From Rhodocollybia butyracea (lineage: Eukaryota; Basidiomycota; Agaricomycetes; Agaricales; Omphalotaceae), in the NCBI GenBank assembly GCA_015501585.1, contig JADNRY010000098.1:1-64000 (forward strand): DNA of 64,000 nucleotides, in the 5' to 3' direction. Positions 12,244-22,258 of the stretch are shown one piece after another. How positions within the stretch are numbered: the stretch's first letter is position 1; the number at the start of each line of letters is the position of its first letter. Position numbers and translations under genes: made by a program. Below the pieces are notes generated by a model that was not told the DNA's origin, did not search any database, and saw nothing but the letters and a program-made list of their open reading frames with translations.

Positions 12244-13907
12244 ATGTCTACCACCAATGCACTGGATGCGGCTTTCAACTTGAACCAGAAAGTCTTGCAT
12301 CAGCTTCGCAGTGGCTATTATCCCAACTCAAAGGACGAACTATTGGACGAAATCAAAAGTTTTTTCTGCCCAGAGACGCATTCGTCCGATGCAATTTTTA
12401 AGCCCCTTTGTACTTCGCACAGCTTGAAGCTGAAGTTATTCGGCTAAGGAGAAACGTTCATGCCCTCACAGCGCCGATCCGCAGACTTCCAGTTGATATT
12501 CTCTACGAAATCTTTTCCTACTGTGCTCGAATCCCCCATAGGTTACTTGGTCAACGCGAGGACTACGTTCTGAGCATCAGAGGCTCATCTCATCGTCCTC
12601 GGTGCCCCACACTCGAGCTTACCTGGATGTGCTCACATTGGAGATTCATCATTCGAGATTACCCTCCATTATGGTCCTCCTTCTATATTGAAGCAGACTT
12701 GGATAGAATTTCTTTCCCCCGACGCTTCGAAGTATTCCGCGAGTACATGGCTCTTTCCCGTCAATCCCCTCTGAAATTCTGCATTGTTATTCCTCTAGAG
12801 AGCACCGCGGTTGCATTACACGATTATCGGATTTTAGTGGATAACCTTGATCGGTGGCAGCATGTTATCCTAGATTCCACCACTTTGATTGGGTTGGATT
12901 CTATGATACCCACTGGTCATTGCCCAAACTTGCAATCTCTCTGGATTATCAAGCAGCATAGGCATGACAGTCAGCCACCTCCTTCTTGCGTTCTCTCTTC
13001 CGCTCCTAGTCTTCGTACATACCGCGACACCGGGACCGTTGCATGGTCAAAATCTACCTGGTTTGATTGCTCCCATTTAACGTCACTTAACATCCATGTC
13101 CTTCGGGCAAAATCTATTGCCCATTTCCTAGCCCGATTTCCCAACCTGAAGGAGTTTTCTCTGGGAGAATTCGAAGGCGACGGGAGCCTCATAACAAGTG
13201 TGCTTGTGTATCAGTGCAAGATTGCCATCCTTAATCTGTCGATGAAGTGCCTGCTGCCCAGAATATGGGAAAGACTCCGGCTTCCTCATCTGGTGTCGCT
13301 ATCGCTATATACATACGCAAGTTCATATCAGATATGGAAACCAGAGTATGACTCGTTTCTCAAGGAATTCTCATCCCTACTGCTCGCTTCTCAGTGTTTT
13401 CTACAGACACTGAAACTATATAATATCCCGACGAAGCATTCCCTTACCTTCATTTCCCATCATCCGTCTATTACAGATTTTGTTTTCTCCTCAGATAGCA
13501 TTGGGCCGGACGTTGAATGCTCTGTTATTGACTTGCTCGATGCACTCACCATCGAGGAACACAGGACCAGTAGAAGGAAAAAACACCACCCCAAGCCTGT
13601 TTTTCTTCCAAACTTCCAGTCATTTTCTGTCAATGTGCAAACACAATGTTTGTGTTTGCCTTCAAGGATAGGAGCCGGAGCTGAACCCTCCTCTTTCATC
13701 ACTGCCAGTATTCTGTGCCGTATGGTGGAATCGCGCACAGCTTCGCTGACGGCACAACCTGAGCATGCGAGAGTGCCAAGGTTGCAGAGTCTTACTCTGG
13801 GTCTTGGTTCTTGGATTGACAACGTTGGACGTCGTTTTATCCGTGAAAGGATGGGATTACATGTAGCTGTTCGGGATGAAGACATCGAGGAAAGCGCTTT
13901 TGGGTGA
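12244..13907 (+). CDS. F-box protein with LRR-like C-terminal part
   Basis: The F-box lies at RRLPVDILYEIFSYC (about 12484-12526), preceded by a helical AEVIRLRRNVHALTAPI segment. This is the usual N-terminus of the expanded Agaricomycete F-box family, which likely recruits substrates to SCF ubiquitin ligases. A CSHWRFIIRDYPPLWSS motif follows, then irregular leucine-rich repeats (for example LPHLVSLSLYTY) to the end. The main frame is open from about 12408. The ATG at 12244 would be joined by a short intron; 12359-12402 is the only GT-AG pair I find that keeps the frame, and it is short. At the 3' end a consensus intron (GTGAGT at about 13903, acceptor TAG at 13952) could replace the TGA at 13905 by a few residues ending at 13965. 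Confidence 0.78.
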
Positions 13908-13965
13908 GTGTGACCAATGAAACGTATTGAGTACCTTAATAACCTCTGGTAGTACGATGTGGTGA

Positions 13966-15440
13966 CAAACAATTTGAAACAAATGTACCATCCCCGTCAT
14001 CCTATCAGCAATTATTTCCCAGCTTTTGAACTTTTAGCCTGGTATGTTCTTGTTTACGTGTATGGTTCCATACTGTTACCTTGAGAATGGCTCTATAATG
14101 TGTTCGAGGTGATAGCACAAATATGTCTATGTCTATGTCTAATAAGAGCCGATTCCGACGGCTACCTTTGCAGTTCTCTGTGCCAAAGATTTTTTTCAGC
14201 TCACTTAAAGCACCTTTAAGTTTTTAGTACGGCCGGAACCTGACACTTTCTTCTGCTCTTTGAGCTCAACGTGACTGGACTAAGATCATCCTCCCGAGTC
14301 GGATGCCAGCTATACGCTGACACAGAGTACTAGATTGCCTTCTTTCTCCGTGTTCGAGTGTTTAGGAAACTACAGAGATTTTCGATTTCCTATATTCCGG
14401 TCGGTGGTTGCATAGTACAGTGAATACTGGTAGATAGGAGATAGGCCATTAAAGGAAACATCCTTACGCCGGGCTGAACTGCCACACCTGGCTATTGCCA
14501 CCAGTAACACTAGTGCGAAGCTTAACATCGCTCCCAGTCCAATCAAGCACGACAGTAGGCCCCCTGTTAATGCTGGTCCAAAGGGCGATCCTGCAAATGT
14601 ATTGAGAGTTGGAAAATGAACGGCGAGCTTCCAACCGAGCTGCATATGACCGACTGTTATGTCCTTTCCCATTGGGTTTCTTACATCATGCGTCATCAGA
14701 TATTGCGACGTGTGCGTGTTTTGGATTGTCCAGTATGGACCGTATTGAACAATCCTCCACTACAGATCCGTCACGGATCTCAGTATGTTGCACTTGGGGT
14801 ATGTGAATTTACTCACCCGTTCATGGCCCGGAGAATCAGGATCAGTACTCGAGTGGTTCACAGGTAGTATGAACTGTGTTTTTACCGCTATCTGCGAGGC
14901 AAGTACTATTGCCTAGATGGGTAATGTGATACTTTCTTCCACTCTGGAGCATCTTCGAGTCGCTATGCTACACTGGTTCGATTCCGTCAGCTTTTTATAG
15001 TAGGAGGCTCAGCGCTTGAGACGGGGTTACAAGTAGTCCGAGGGACGATGCTGTATTTCAAGCTTGGTATTGAGATGGAACAAATTTGTCATGACTGTCT
15101 AAGACATAAGTGAGTATAGGGAACTGTAAGGATGGTTCAATGCTAATATAGTAGGCTATTCATTGATACTATTACCTATTAACAATTCACTTGAGGATTA
15201 GATTCTCTGGCCCTCTTTATATGTATTCATGTGGACCAGCAGTCCGGCGGATGTTGTTTCAGGTCTCAGCTGCTCCCGGGCATTTAACCCGCTGCCCCAG
15301 ATTTACCATATTTGATATTGATTACATTGCCTACCATACTTTGAATAGAGGAATCATTTCCGTCACCCATTTGGGCGCCCCCTACAATCAGTCTGATAAA
15401 AGTTATTGCTTCTACTAGGATCAAAGCCTATTGTCCGCTG
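13966..15440. other. Mostly non-coding; fragment of a membrane frame
   Basis: A minus-strand frame at 14370-14696 holds one strong hydrophobic helix (GLLSCLIGLGAMLSFALVLL) followed by a basic stretch, but I cannot link it to flanking exons. 14998-15060 is the inverted partner of the repeat at 4719-4781. The rest shows nothing I recognise. Confidence 0.4.
14998..15060 (-). repeat. Inverted partner of the 4719-4781 repeat
   Basis: Read on the minus strand it runs from gaaatacagcat to gcgctgagcct, closely matching 4719-4781. It lies in intergenic DNA. Confidence 0.7.
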
Positions 15441-16940
15441 CTAGACCACCGCTACTACACCTTGAACACTCTCACTATGCACCTTCCTGGGACCATCATG
15501 TTCAATGCTCAAGCCCAAGTCAACTCGAACCATAATCAAAGTTGGAGCAATTCCCTGCGTTTTCCAGTTAGACAGAGTACTAAGAGTCAACAATCTTTCA
15601 TACCATTGTTTGTGCTGCTATTGGAACAAGTTTCAGAGGACTGATTGAGACTATGAAACAGGTAGCAACAATTATAGTGACGGGATACAAACAACCTGAT
15701 TCAATACTAGATCAAAATATTAGGGTGTTTTCAACATGACTGTTTAATTCATCTGTACATGATTATTGGAATTTGCTTGATTTTCTGGTGGTTCATACGA
15801 GAATTGGTATCCAAATATTTATTGGTCATTTTCATGAGCCAAAAAATTCTTCCAGCTGTGTTCAATATGTATATATATCAAACAGGTTTCAGAGGAAGGT
15901 GAAAATTAAGTTGCACACCTATAAGGGCAGTAAGGAGAACATTTGTGACCAGAGTGACAAGGGCAAATGTTAGAGAGATGATTGTAGCAATGCTGAATAT
16001 ATTCTCTCTTGCATTGCCCAAGAGAAAAGGAGGATTGAAATCTTTTCCCCCCGTGTTTCCAAAATTAGGCCACCAACAAAGAACACTGTAACATTTTAGT
16101 CAAATTCAAGGGCTATGTTTGTTGCATACATGCGTTTAGGGTACAAAAAATGATTGGTGGAGCGATAATAGACTTTCTTGATTCCCAGAGGTGATAGCAA
16201 CGGCAGAGCTGTACCAACCCAGTGAGCTGCCTAAAATACTGATAGATTGTAGAGTGTGCATCTTCACTCACAAGTATACTATCTGCTACAGTGCTGAATT
16301 GATCCATCCAAAATCAAATGTGTTTTGGGATAGGTTAGTAATATACAGTAATAATAAGATTGTACAGTACTTTGCAATCATGTAAATGGTCATCATGGAT
16401 GTGCTAAATCATTGAAATAATGTCTTGTGATTAGCAAAGTCGCTGTTAATGCCAATCAGCAAAACGTGGGTGAACTTGGCACTATACAGCCGTTTCCAGC
16501 GGCTCCCAGCGGACCCCAGCGCTACACAGTGCCGGAAAGCGGCTTCCTGTGCACCCACGTTTTACTGATACTAGGCTGACAGGAGAAATTAGCAGATTAT
16601 TTGCTCACTTTTGGTCAAGAAATGCAAAATATTGAATGTCAGGGTTTGTATGTTGATCAACGGATAATTGGCGAAAGGATGGAGAAAATGTAAGGCCAAT
16701 CATTGTTCCTGAGATTAAAGACTCATATGTTGAGGTCACATAGAGGATAGTGACAGAAGTGATAAGGACATATAGCAAAGAGAGCGAGATTATGTAAAAT
16801 TTTGGCTTTTTGCGTGCGGGACGTTGAACAATTTGAAAGTAGATATAAAGCCAGAAAAGAACAGTATAAATTCCTTGAAGAAAGAGCTCTCTTGTCAGTA
16901 AGGCTTTCATTTCTTGAGAAACAGAAGAAGTATGCACCAT
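15441..16940 (-). CDS. Uncharacterised multi-pass (7TM-like) membrane protein, multi-exon
   Basis: Fragments on successive minus-strand exons have the order and signature words of an expanded Agaricomycete membrane family. The start is MVHTSSVSQEMK (ATG at 16940), then helix LFLQGIYTVLFWLYIYFQIV and helix ISLSLLYVLITSVTILYV. Next come RCYHLWESRKSIIAPPIIF (about 16140-16200), then SIATIISLTFALVTLVTNVL (about 15920-15990), and a C-terminal GIAPTLIMVRVDLGLS (about 15505-15555). The stop is the TAG at 15441-15443. Exact intron borders are not resolved for every exon. Function is unknown. The gene at 59920-61100 has the same architecture. A 111-bp hairpin element lies in an intron. Confidence 0.6.
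16457..16567. mobile_element. 111-bp hairpin MITE-like element
   Basis: The ends are inverted: CAGCAAAACGTGGGTG on the left and the complement of CAGTAAAACGTGGGTG on the right, 15 of 16 matching. Inside, GGCACT...AGTGCC and the CGG/CCG-rich middle can also fold back, so the whole unit is a long hairpin. It sits in intronic DNA of the membrane-protein gene. No clear target duplication is visible. Confidence 0.6.
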
Positions 16941-17742
16941 AAAGGAAAACAGAAAACTGGAAAAGTAAAATTTACTGTGATTTTCTAAGAAGGTTGTAGA
17001 TGTACTTGCCATTTTTATGATTTCCAATGGCTCAACCACCTGCTCTACATATCTGATAGGTGTAATCAAAAAATCCTGGGTTTCTTGCATCAGGGTTGAG
17101 GAACAAGACTTGGTATAATTAATCGCAAGGAGTAAGCGGTGGCCACCTGGGCAGGTAAGAAGCAACTCAGAAGCGTGGGTAATCCACCGAGCATCTGCTA
17201 CTGCTACTTATAATCCCCCGCAGTTTTTCAGATGAATCAAATGATGATCCCGGGTATCTTGCGGGTATCAGGACAACAGAACAGCCACAGATGAGCAAAG
17301 ACAGGTTCATTAGCATACCAGATTAGCCTAGCTCAATACTCCACCAGACATTAAGATTTCAAAACCTGCTATGTTGCTGATAGGCTTTAATCGGACCATT
17401 CTCCAGAGTGACCAAAGTGGGTTTAAACATCTACTCAAACATCTCTTTACATATGAGCATCAGAGATGGCCATTAATATATGTTTCGGTCTGCATAACCA
17501 CTGTAATGATCATCACTGACCTAATAATAGAGATTGCCAAACTTGAAGGCAAAATTATAATAATAAGCACGCCAATAATACTTGCCGATATACTCAATTA
17601 CGCGTCACAGAGTGCCATGTTCAGTGTTTGACCATTAAAGAAACAGTCGTCACGGTCAGTGGTGCAGAGAGAACTTGGAAGATGGTGGGACCCGTCCAAA
17701 AGTTCTAGCATTCCATATCATCAATAAGATGTGTTTGCATCA
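16941..17742. other. No gene recognised
   Basis: Holds short hydrophobic frames on both strands (for example about 17371-17631) but no paired splice sites or family signature. Confidence 0.35.
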
Positions 17743-18249
17743 TGTCAGACGCGCCGCCTTCATGAGAGTTTCATCTTCATTGGCACGTTCGCTGTCCCAG
17801 AGTCAATATCGCTGTGAACTTAGTAAGTAATCTAAACCTCAGTAGTACACGAGTGTACAACGACTCTGTATTGTGAAATATAAGTACCTGTGAACTTAGT
17901 AAGTAATCTAAACTATAAGTGAATATCAGTACGAAGAACACAAGTAAATATACGAATAAGCTTACCCTCAGTAGTACACGAGTGTACAACGACTGAGGGA
18001 AAATAAAGGAAAGTAACGAAATATAAATAATGTATCGATGCCGCCTCCCGAGGGGGTCTTTCAATGAAGCGAGTAAGTAAAGATTAGGCGACGAAGATAA
18101 AGGATATGCCTATAAGGTAAAGAAAGGAAAAACAATCATGAGCGGAGAAATACCTCCCCTTATACCGGCAACGGGCCCGAGAAGCGGGACTCCTAATAGT
18201 AATGGGGGCGGTTCTAGCCTCAACAATCGCTCTTGTTGTTGTCTATGAC
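17743..18249. mobile_element. Probable LTR remnant (Ty3/gypsy-type by appearance)
   Basis: Begins TGTCAGACGCGCC and continues with words I associate with basidiomycete gypsy LTRs (TTCATTGGCACGTTCGCTGT, later a CTTTCAATGA..AAGTAA run). It contains two internal direct repeats: gtgaacttagtaagtaatct (17814 and 17889) and cctcagtagtacacgagtgt (17837 and 17966), the latter with the palindrome GTACACGAGTGTAC. No matching 3' terminal inverted end or target duplication is evident, so it is probably truncated. Low certainty on class. Confidence 0.4.
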
Positions 18250-19055
18250 AGCTGATTTGGGCCAAAATGGTTGAACATACAGCATTTTCGTAATCATTGG
18301 ACCTTGGACTATCCCAAAACAAAGGATATCTGCCATTGGACCTTGAAAATTCAATCAAAATACCCTCTCTGCCTCTGAATAGCTGCTCTTAAACTTGTAC
18401 AAAATTTGCTTCATTGTCAGTTATAAAAGACAACATTGATATCAATTGCGTGTGTCGTTGTAATAATCTTTCATGCAAGTAAGATTATAATTCAGACCTC
18501 ATTCACCGTCCAAGCACTTTGCTTTGGCCCTTGAGCAACGCTACTGTATTCTATGGCAAGAGTTTACATTGATGTCAGGTCATTGACAGGGGAACGTGCG
18601 GTCCCTTGTAGGGATGCATACGGTTCCTTACCGAGATGCGTACAGAGTTATGACATACATATGAGAGCCGTACGTGAGGCTGTGATACGTTGTTGAAACT
18701 CTGTTTGTGCGTTTTGCATCATTCAGGTGGTGCAGAGTAGTGAGCACCGAGCGTCGATCTGTGCAGGAATGTCGGCACCTCGAAGCGCCAGTTTACCACA
18801 AACAAAAGCAATAGTACCGTCAGGAAGAACAAAGCCAAGGACTATAAACCCGGATAGTTGCTATCAAAGCTGCGGACAAGTTTGTAGGTTGAGATGCATC
18901 AATCTGCTTAATATAAGGTACTAAATTACACTGGCGGCATCCTGAGACGATACAGGACGATACTTGGGCCAAAGGAAAATGTACATTCCGTAGCTACGTA
19001 ACTGCTGGAGTACTTACTTCGATAACTGAATTTGATGACTATTGTATCCTATATA
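18250..19055. other. No gene recognised
   Basis: Intergenic DNA between the LTR-like remnant and the integrase-type gene. Nothing coherent is seen on either strand. Confidence 0.4.
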
Positions 19056-20022
19056 TTAAAAGAGATCTCGACGCATCATTTGAGCAATTGCTAATGCATT
19101 AGCCCATAGAAGAACGACTGCAGCTTCTTGAGGTTCCCGCCCAAAGTTTACAAGTTGATGATCCAACAATGCTACTTGTTCGGCCGTAAGTGAATTTAGA
19201 GGGGGCTCAACAACAACTTCGTTGAGCTCAGGAGGTGGGCCCCTGTGACCAAGCCATGAACCAGAGCCATCGTTGCGGTAATTCTTGCGAAGCGATCGTA
19301 AGATGGTCTCATCCTGCAATCCATCCCAATCAATCCCGAAGACTTCCAACTCTTCATCTGACATGGTAAATTGATCCAAGGACTCCCCTCGCATCCCAAA
19401 AACCAGCATATCAAAACCAAAGATAGCTTCAGGACTTCGCATGGGACCGTTGCGCTGAGAAATGCGGTGATGATTCCACCCTTCTGCCCAGAAAGTCAAC
19501 TGATCATTTATAGTTGCAAGGAAAAGGTGCTGAAGTAACCAAACATGGTTGATATTTGAAACGTCAAGACCATGACAGAGCTCAAGGAGGGTGAACAGAT
19601 CATGCCAGGTTTGAGTGATATAGTGGCTAACATCAACCCAGAGACGCTCAATGCGAACATTATGAACTGACCTAGATTTAAACAGTCATAAAAATCAAAT
19701 ATAATCAAAAGAGGAACAATTTCCCTACCGTCCCCAGATATAAGACCCTCGCCCTTCACCATGTGCAAATTCCATGAATGCTGCGACCCAGACGTTCTCA
19801 ACACCATGATCTCCACGTAAACATGAAGGAAGACCGTAGCGTTGCATGGCAGAGAGAAAAAGTGACATAATGGTCTGACCACGATTGTTGTTACTGGCTC
19901 TCATACCAGTGATCATGCAAGAGTGACCGTCAATAAAACCATGAACTACAATACCCCATCGTATGAGACCTAAAGTAAAGCAAAAATGAGATGAAAATTA
20001 TCAAAAATATAGCTGTACTTAC

Positions 20023-20591
20023 AGCTGAGGTTGTAACTTCCATGCATTAAAACTGGGCATCAGTCCTATGGGTTTAATGCATCAAAACTGGGCAACTATT
20101 GTGACAAATTACAGTGGGAGTAACTGATCAGTCAGCTATCAGGTGACTAATGTGTTAAATATATGGAACCAGCCATAACTCAAGAACAAGGACCCGTGGG
20201 AAAAAACTGAGACCCCCCCCCTTATATTGGGGCCACCTACCTGATGGCACTCCAACCCTAATCCTATTATAACCCTAACCAACTCCATGTCACTCCTCTT
20301 ATTCTAACCCTAACCTTAACTAACCTTTCCCTGTCACTTACCAAAGCAGGGGCAAGCCCCTGCACCCCATATATATTCTTAACCCTAACCCTAACCTAAC
20401 CCCTAACCTAACCTCTAACCCAACCCCTAACCCTAACCCACCCCTAATGTGAGATGCCCATTTAGAGGTCCAGTTTTGATGCATTAAACCCATCCCTAAT
20501 GCAAGATGCCCATTTGGATGCCCAGTTTTGATGCATTAAACCCATAGGACTGATGCCCAGTTTTAATGCATTGGACTTACAACCTCAGGTG
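20023..20591. mobile_element. 569-bp MITE with about 70-bp terminal inverted repeats
   Basis: The left end (20022-20100) and right end (20512-20591) are near-perfect inverted repeats including TGAGGTTGTAA, ATGCATTAAAACTGGGCATC and TATGGGTTTAATGCATC. It is flanked by GTACTTAC at 20015-20022 and 20592-20599, a 7-8-bp target duplication suggesting a hAT-like mover. On the minus strand the duplication reads GTAAGTAC, the splice donor of the integrase gene's intron. The middle is telomere-like. Confidence 0.8.
20258..20450. repeat. Interstitial telomere-like (CCCTAA)n tract
   Basis: Degenerate CCCTAA / CCCTAACC copies run through 20258-20450 (for example ttaaccctaaccctaaccta), interrupted at about 20330-20380 by unrelated sequence. 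The tract lies wholly within the 569-bp MITE. The orientation is that of the C-rich telomere strand. Confidence 0.8.
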
Positions 20592-21622
20592 GTACTTACG
20601 ATGATGACCATCGTGAAGCCAGAGAGAATTTGGGCCAGGGACAGAATATCCTTGACGGCGTATGCGTATGCGGTCAAAAACACGAACGACTGGATCAATA
20701 CGGAGAAGCGACAGGTGTATGCGCTCATATTGAACAATATGTCCAAGGTGATGAAGCAGCCCACCCATCATTCGAATACCAGCTCGGCAGTAATGAACGT
20801 ACAGTGGGATTCCATTGTTCTTAAAGAATAAACATTATTTATGATCATATACTTTAAGAAAACCTATAAGTATTCTTTAAGTATTCTTTAAGTGTTTAAT
20901 GTCTCCCATGGTATTTCCTTGCACTTACAATATAGTACCCAATATATCTTAAGATACTTCATTTCTTAACATTCTTTACTTATTTCTTTAATTCTTAAAA
21001 AATATTCTTAAGAACAATGCTGTCAACAAATCATTCTCTTGTGTGTGCAAATATTCATTAAGGAAAAAATCTTACTAACTTGCCTTTTGGGAACAATTCA
21101 TTAAGAAATTGTTCTTAAGAGCAATAAGAAGGTCACTGCCTCTTCCTGTCCCCCAACATATCATGTCATTGGCTGCCAACCACATGCGAGCCTGGCATGC
21201 TGAATCCAAGAATTATCTTCACAAGCAGGGGGGGAGGGGGATGGGGGAAATGGCAGCAATTCAGCAAGTGGTTGAGTATTAATAGTGCTTTTGTGTTATG
21301 ACCCGGATCTAAATCCTATACACCCAATCTTTTTTCTTCTGTAACCAACTATGAATACTATCATTAATACTTCTACTTAACATTTTACATTCATTAGTTA
21401 TTCAACACCATTTGGGTTAATGCTGCACACATTCTTCCAGAACACCAGAATGATCTTTAACAGTCACTGCACAGTCTGCACAGTCATGACATCATTCTAG
21501 CTCCACAACTATGATGTCATCTTGCTACTCTACAATCATGATGTCATTCCATTGCTCCGCAGTTATGATATCACAACACTGCTCCACAGCTATGACATCA
21601 TTGCATAGCCTCTTTACATCAA

Positions 21623-21729
21623 TGACTCAATATCAGTCATTGCACAGCCAGATATCTGAGTCAACTACGGTTCCGCATACATGACTCAATATTAGTCATT
21701 GCACAGCATTACATAGTCAGACTGACTCA
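21623..21729. promoter_or_regulatory. Cluster of four TGASTCA (Gcn4/AP-1-like) sites in the solo LTR
   Basis: TGACTCA at 21623-21629, TGAGTCA at 21657-21663, TGACTCA at 21682-21688 and TGACTCA at 21723-21729, all in the presumed U3 half. Upstream, ATGATGTCAT-type palindromes repeat at about 21480-21600. TGASTCA is the classical bZIP (Gcn4) site. A role in starvation-linked LTR transcription is inference. Confidence 0.5.
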
Positions 21730-21891
21730 TCCGCAGTATTTCCGCAGTCATTCCGCAGCATTTCCTAACTAGTACACATTGCACAGTATATAAGTAGTCT
21801 AGATTTACCAATGTACGTTAGACGTATTATTTTTCTTAAATCCAAACCCCCACTTCTTTGCTGTTATCACTTGTGTGAATCACCAGACCAA

Positions 21892-22258
21892 CTCATTGTA
21901 TCTTGTTGAGCTATCTCCAACCTACAATACACATTTATACATCTTGTTGAGCTAACTCCAAGTTGTATCCACTAACATTCACCTGTTGAGCTATCTCCTA
22001 GTGAATACTTCTTTAATTGCCACTTGTTGAGCTATCTCTGAGTTGCAACTTCCTATTACTTGTTGAGCTATCTCCAAGTATTAGACATCACACTCACTAT
22101 TACTTGTTGAGCTATCTCCGAGTACTAGACACCACACTCACTACTACTTGTTGAGCCATCTCTGAGTACTAGTTCTGATTCATATTACTGCTTGTTGAGC
22201 TATCTCCGAGGGTAATCATATTATTATTTGTCGAGCTATCTCCAAATAATAACTTCTG
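21892..22258 (+). repeat. Array of nine hairpin units with a constant core and variable stems
   Basis: The core TTGTTGAGCTATCTCC recurs nine times with small changes. The bases just outside each core are complementary to each other but differ from unit to unit: ATTGTA/TACAAT, ATACA/TGTAT, ATTCAC/GTGAAT, TTGC/GCAA, then CTA.TACT-type arms, ATTAC/GTAAT, and finally TTATTATTTG/CAAATAATAA. Each unit can therefore form a stem-loop despite changed stem sequence. Confidence 0.8.

Noticed and set aside
14975..15000. ggttcgattccgtc, resembling a tRNA T-arm
   Set aside because: No acceptor stem or anticodon arm can be drawn from the preceding 60-70 bases.
21892..22258. The same question for the TTGTTGAGCTATCTCC array
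   Set aside because: Spacing is irregular, spacer ends pair with each other, and it lies inside a eukaryotic LTR; not CRISPR.
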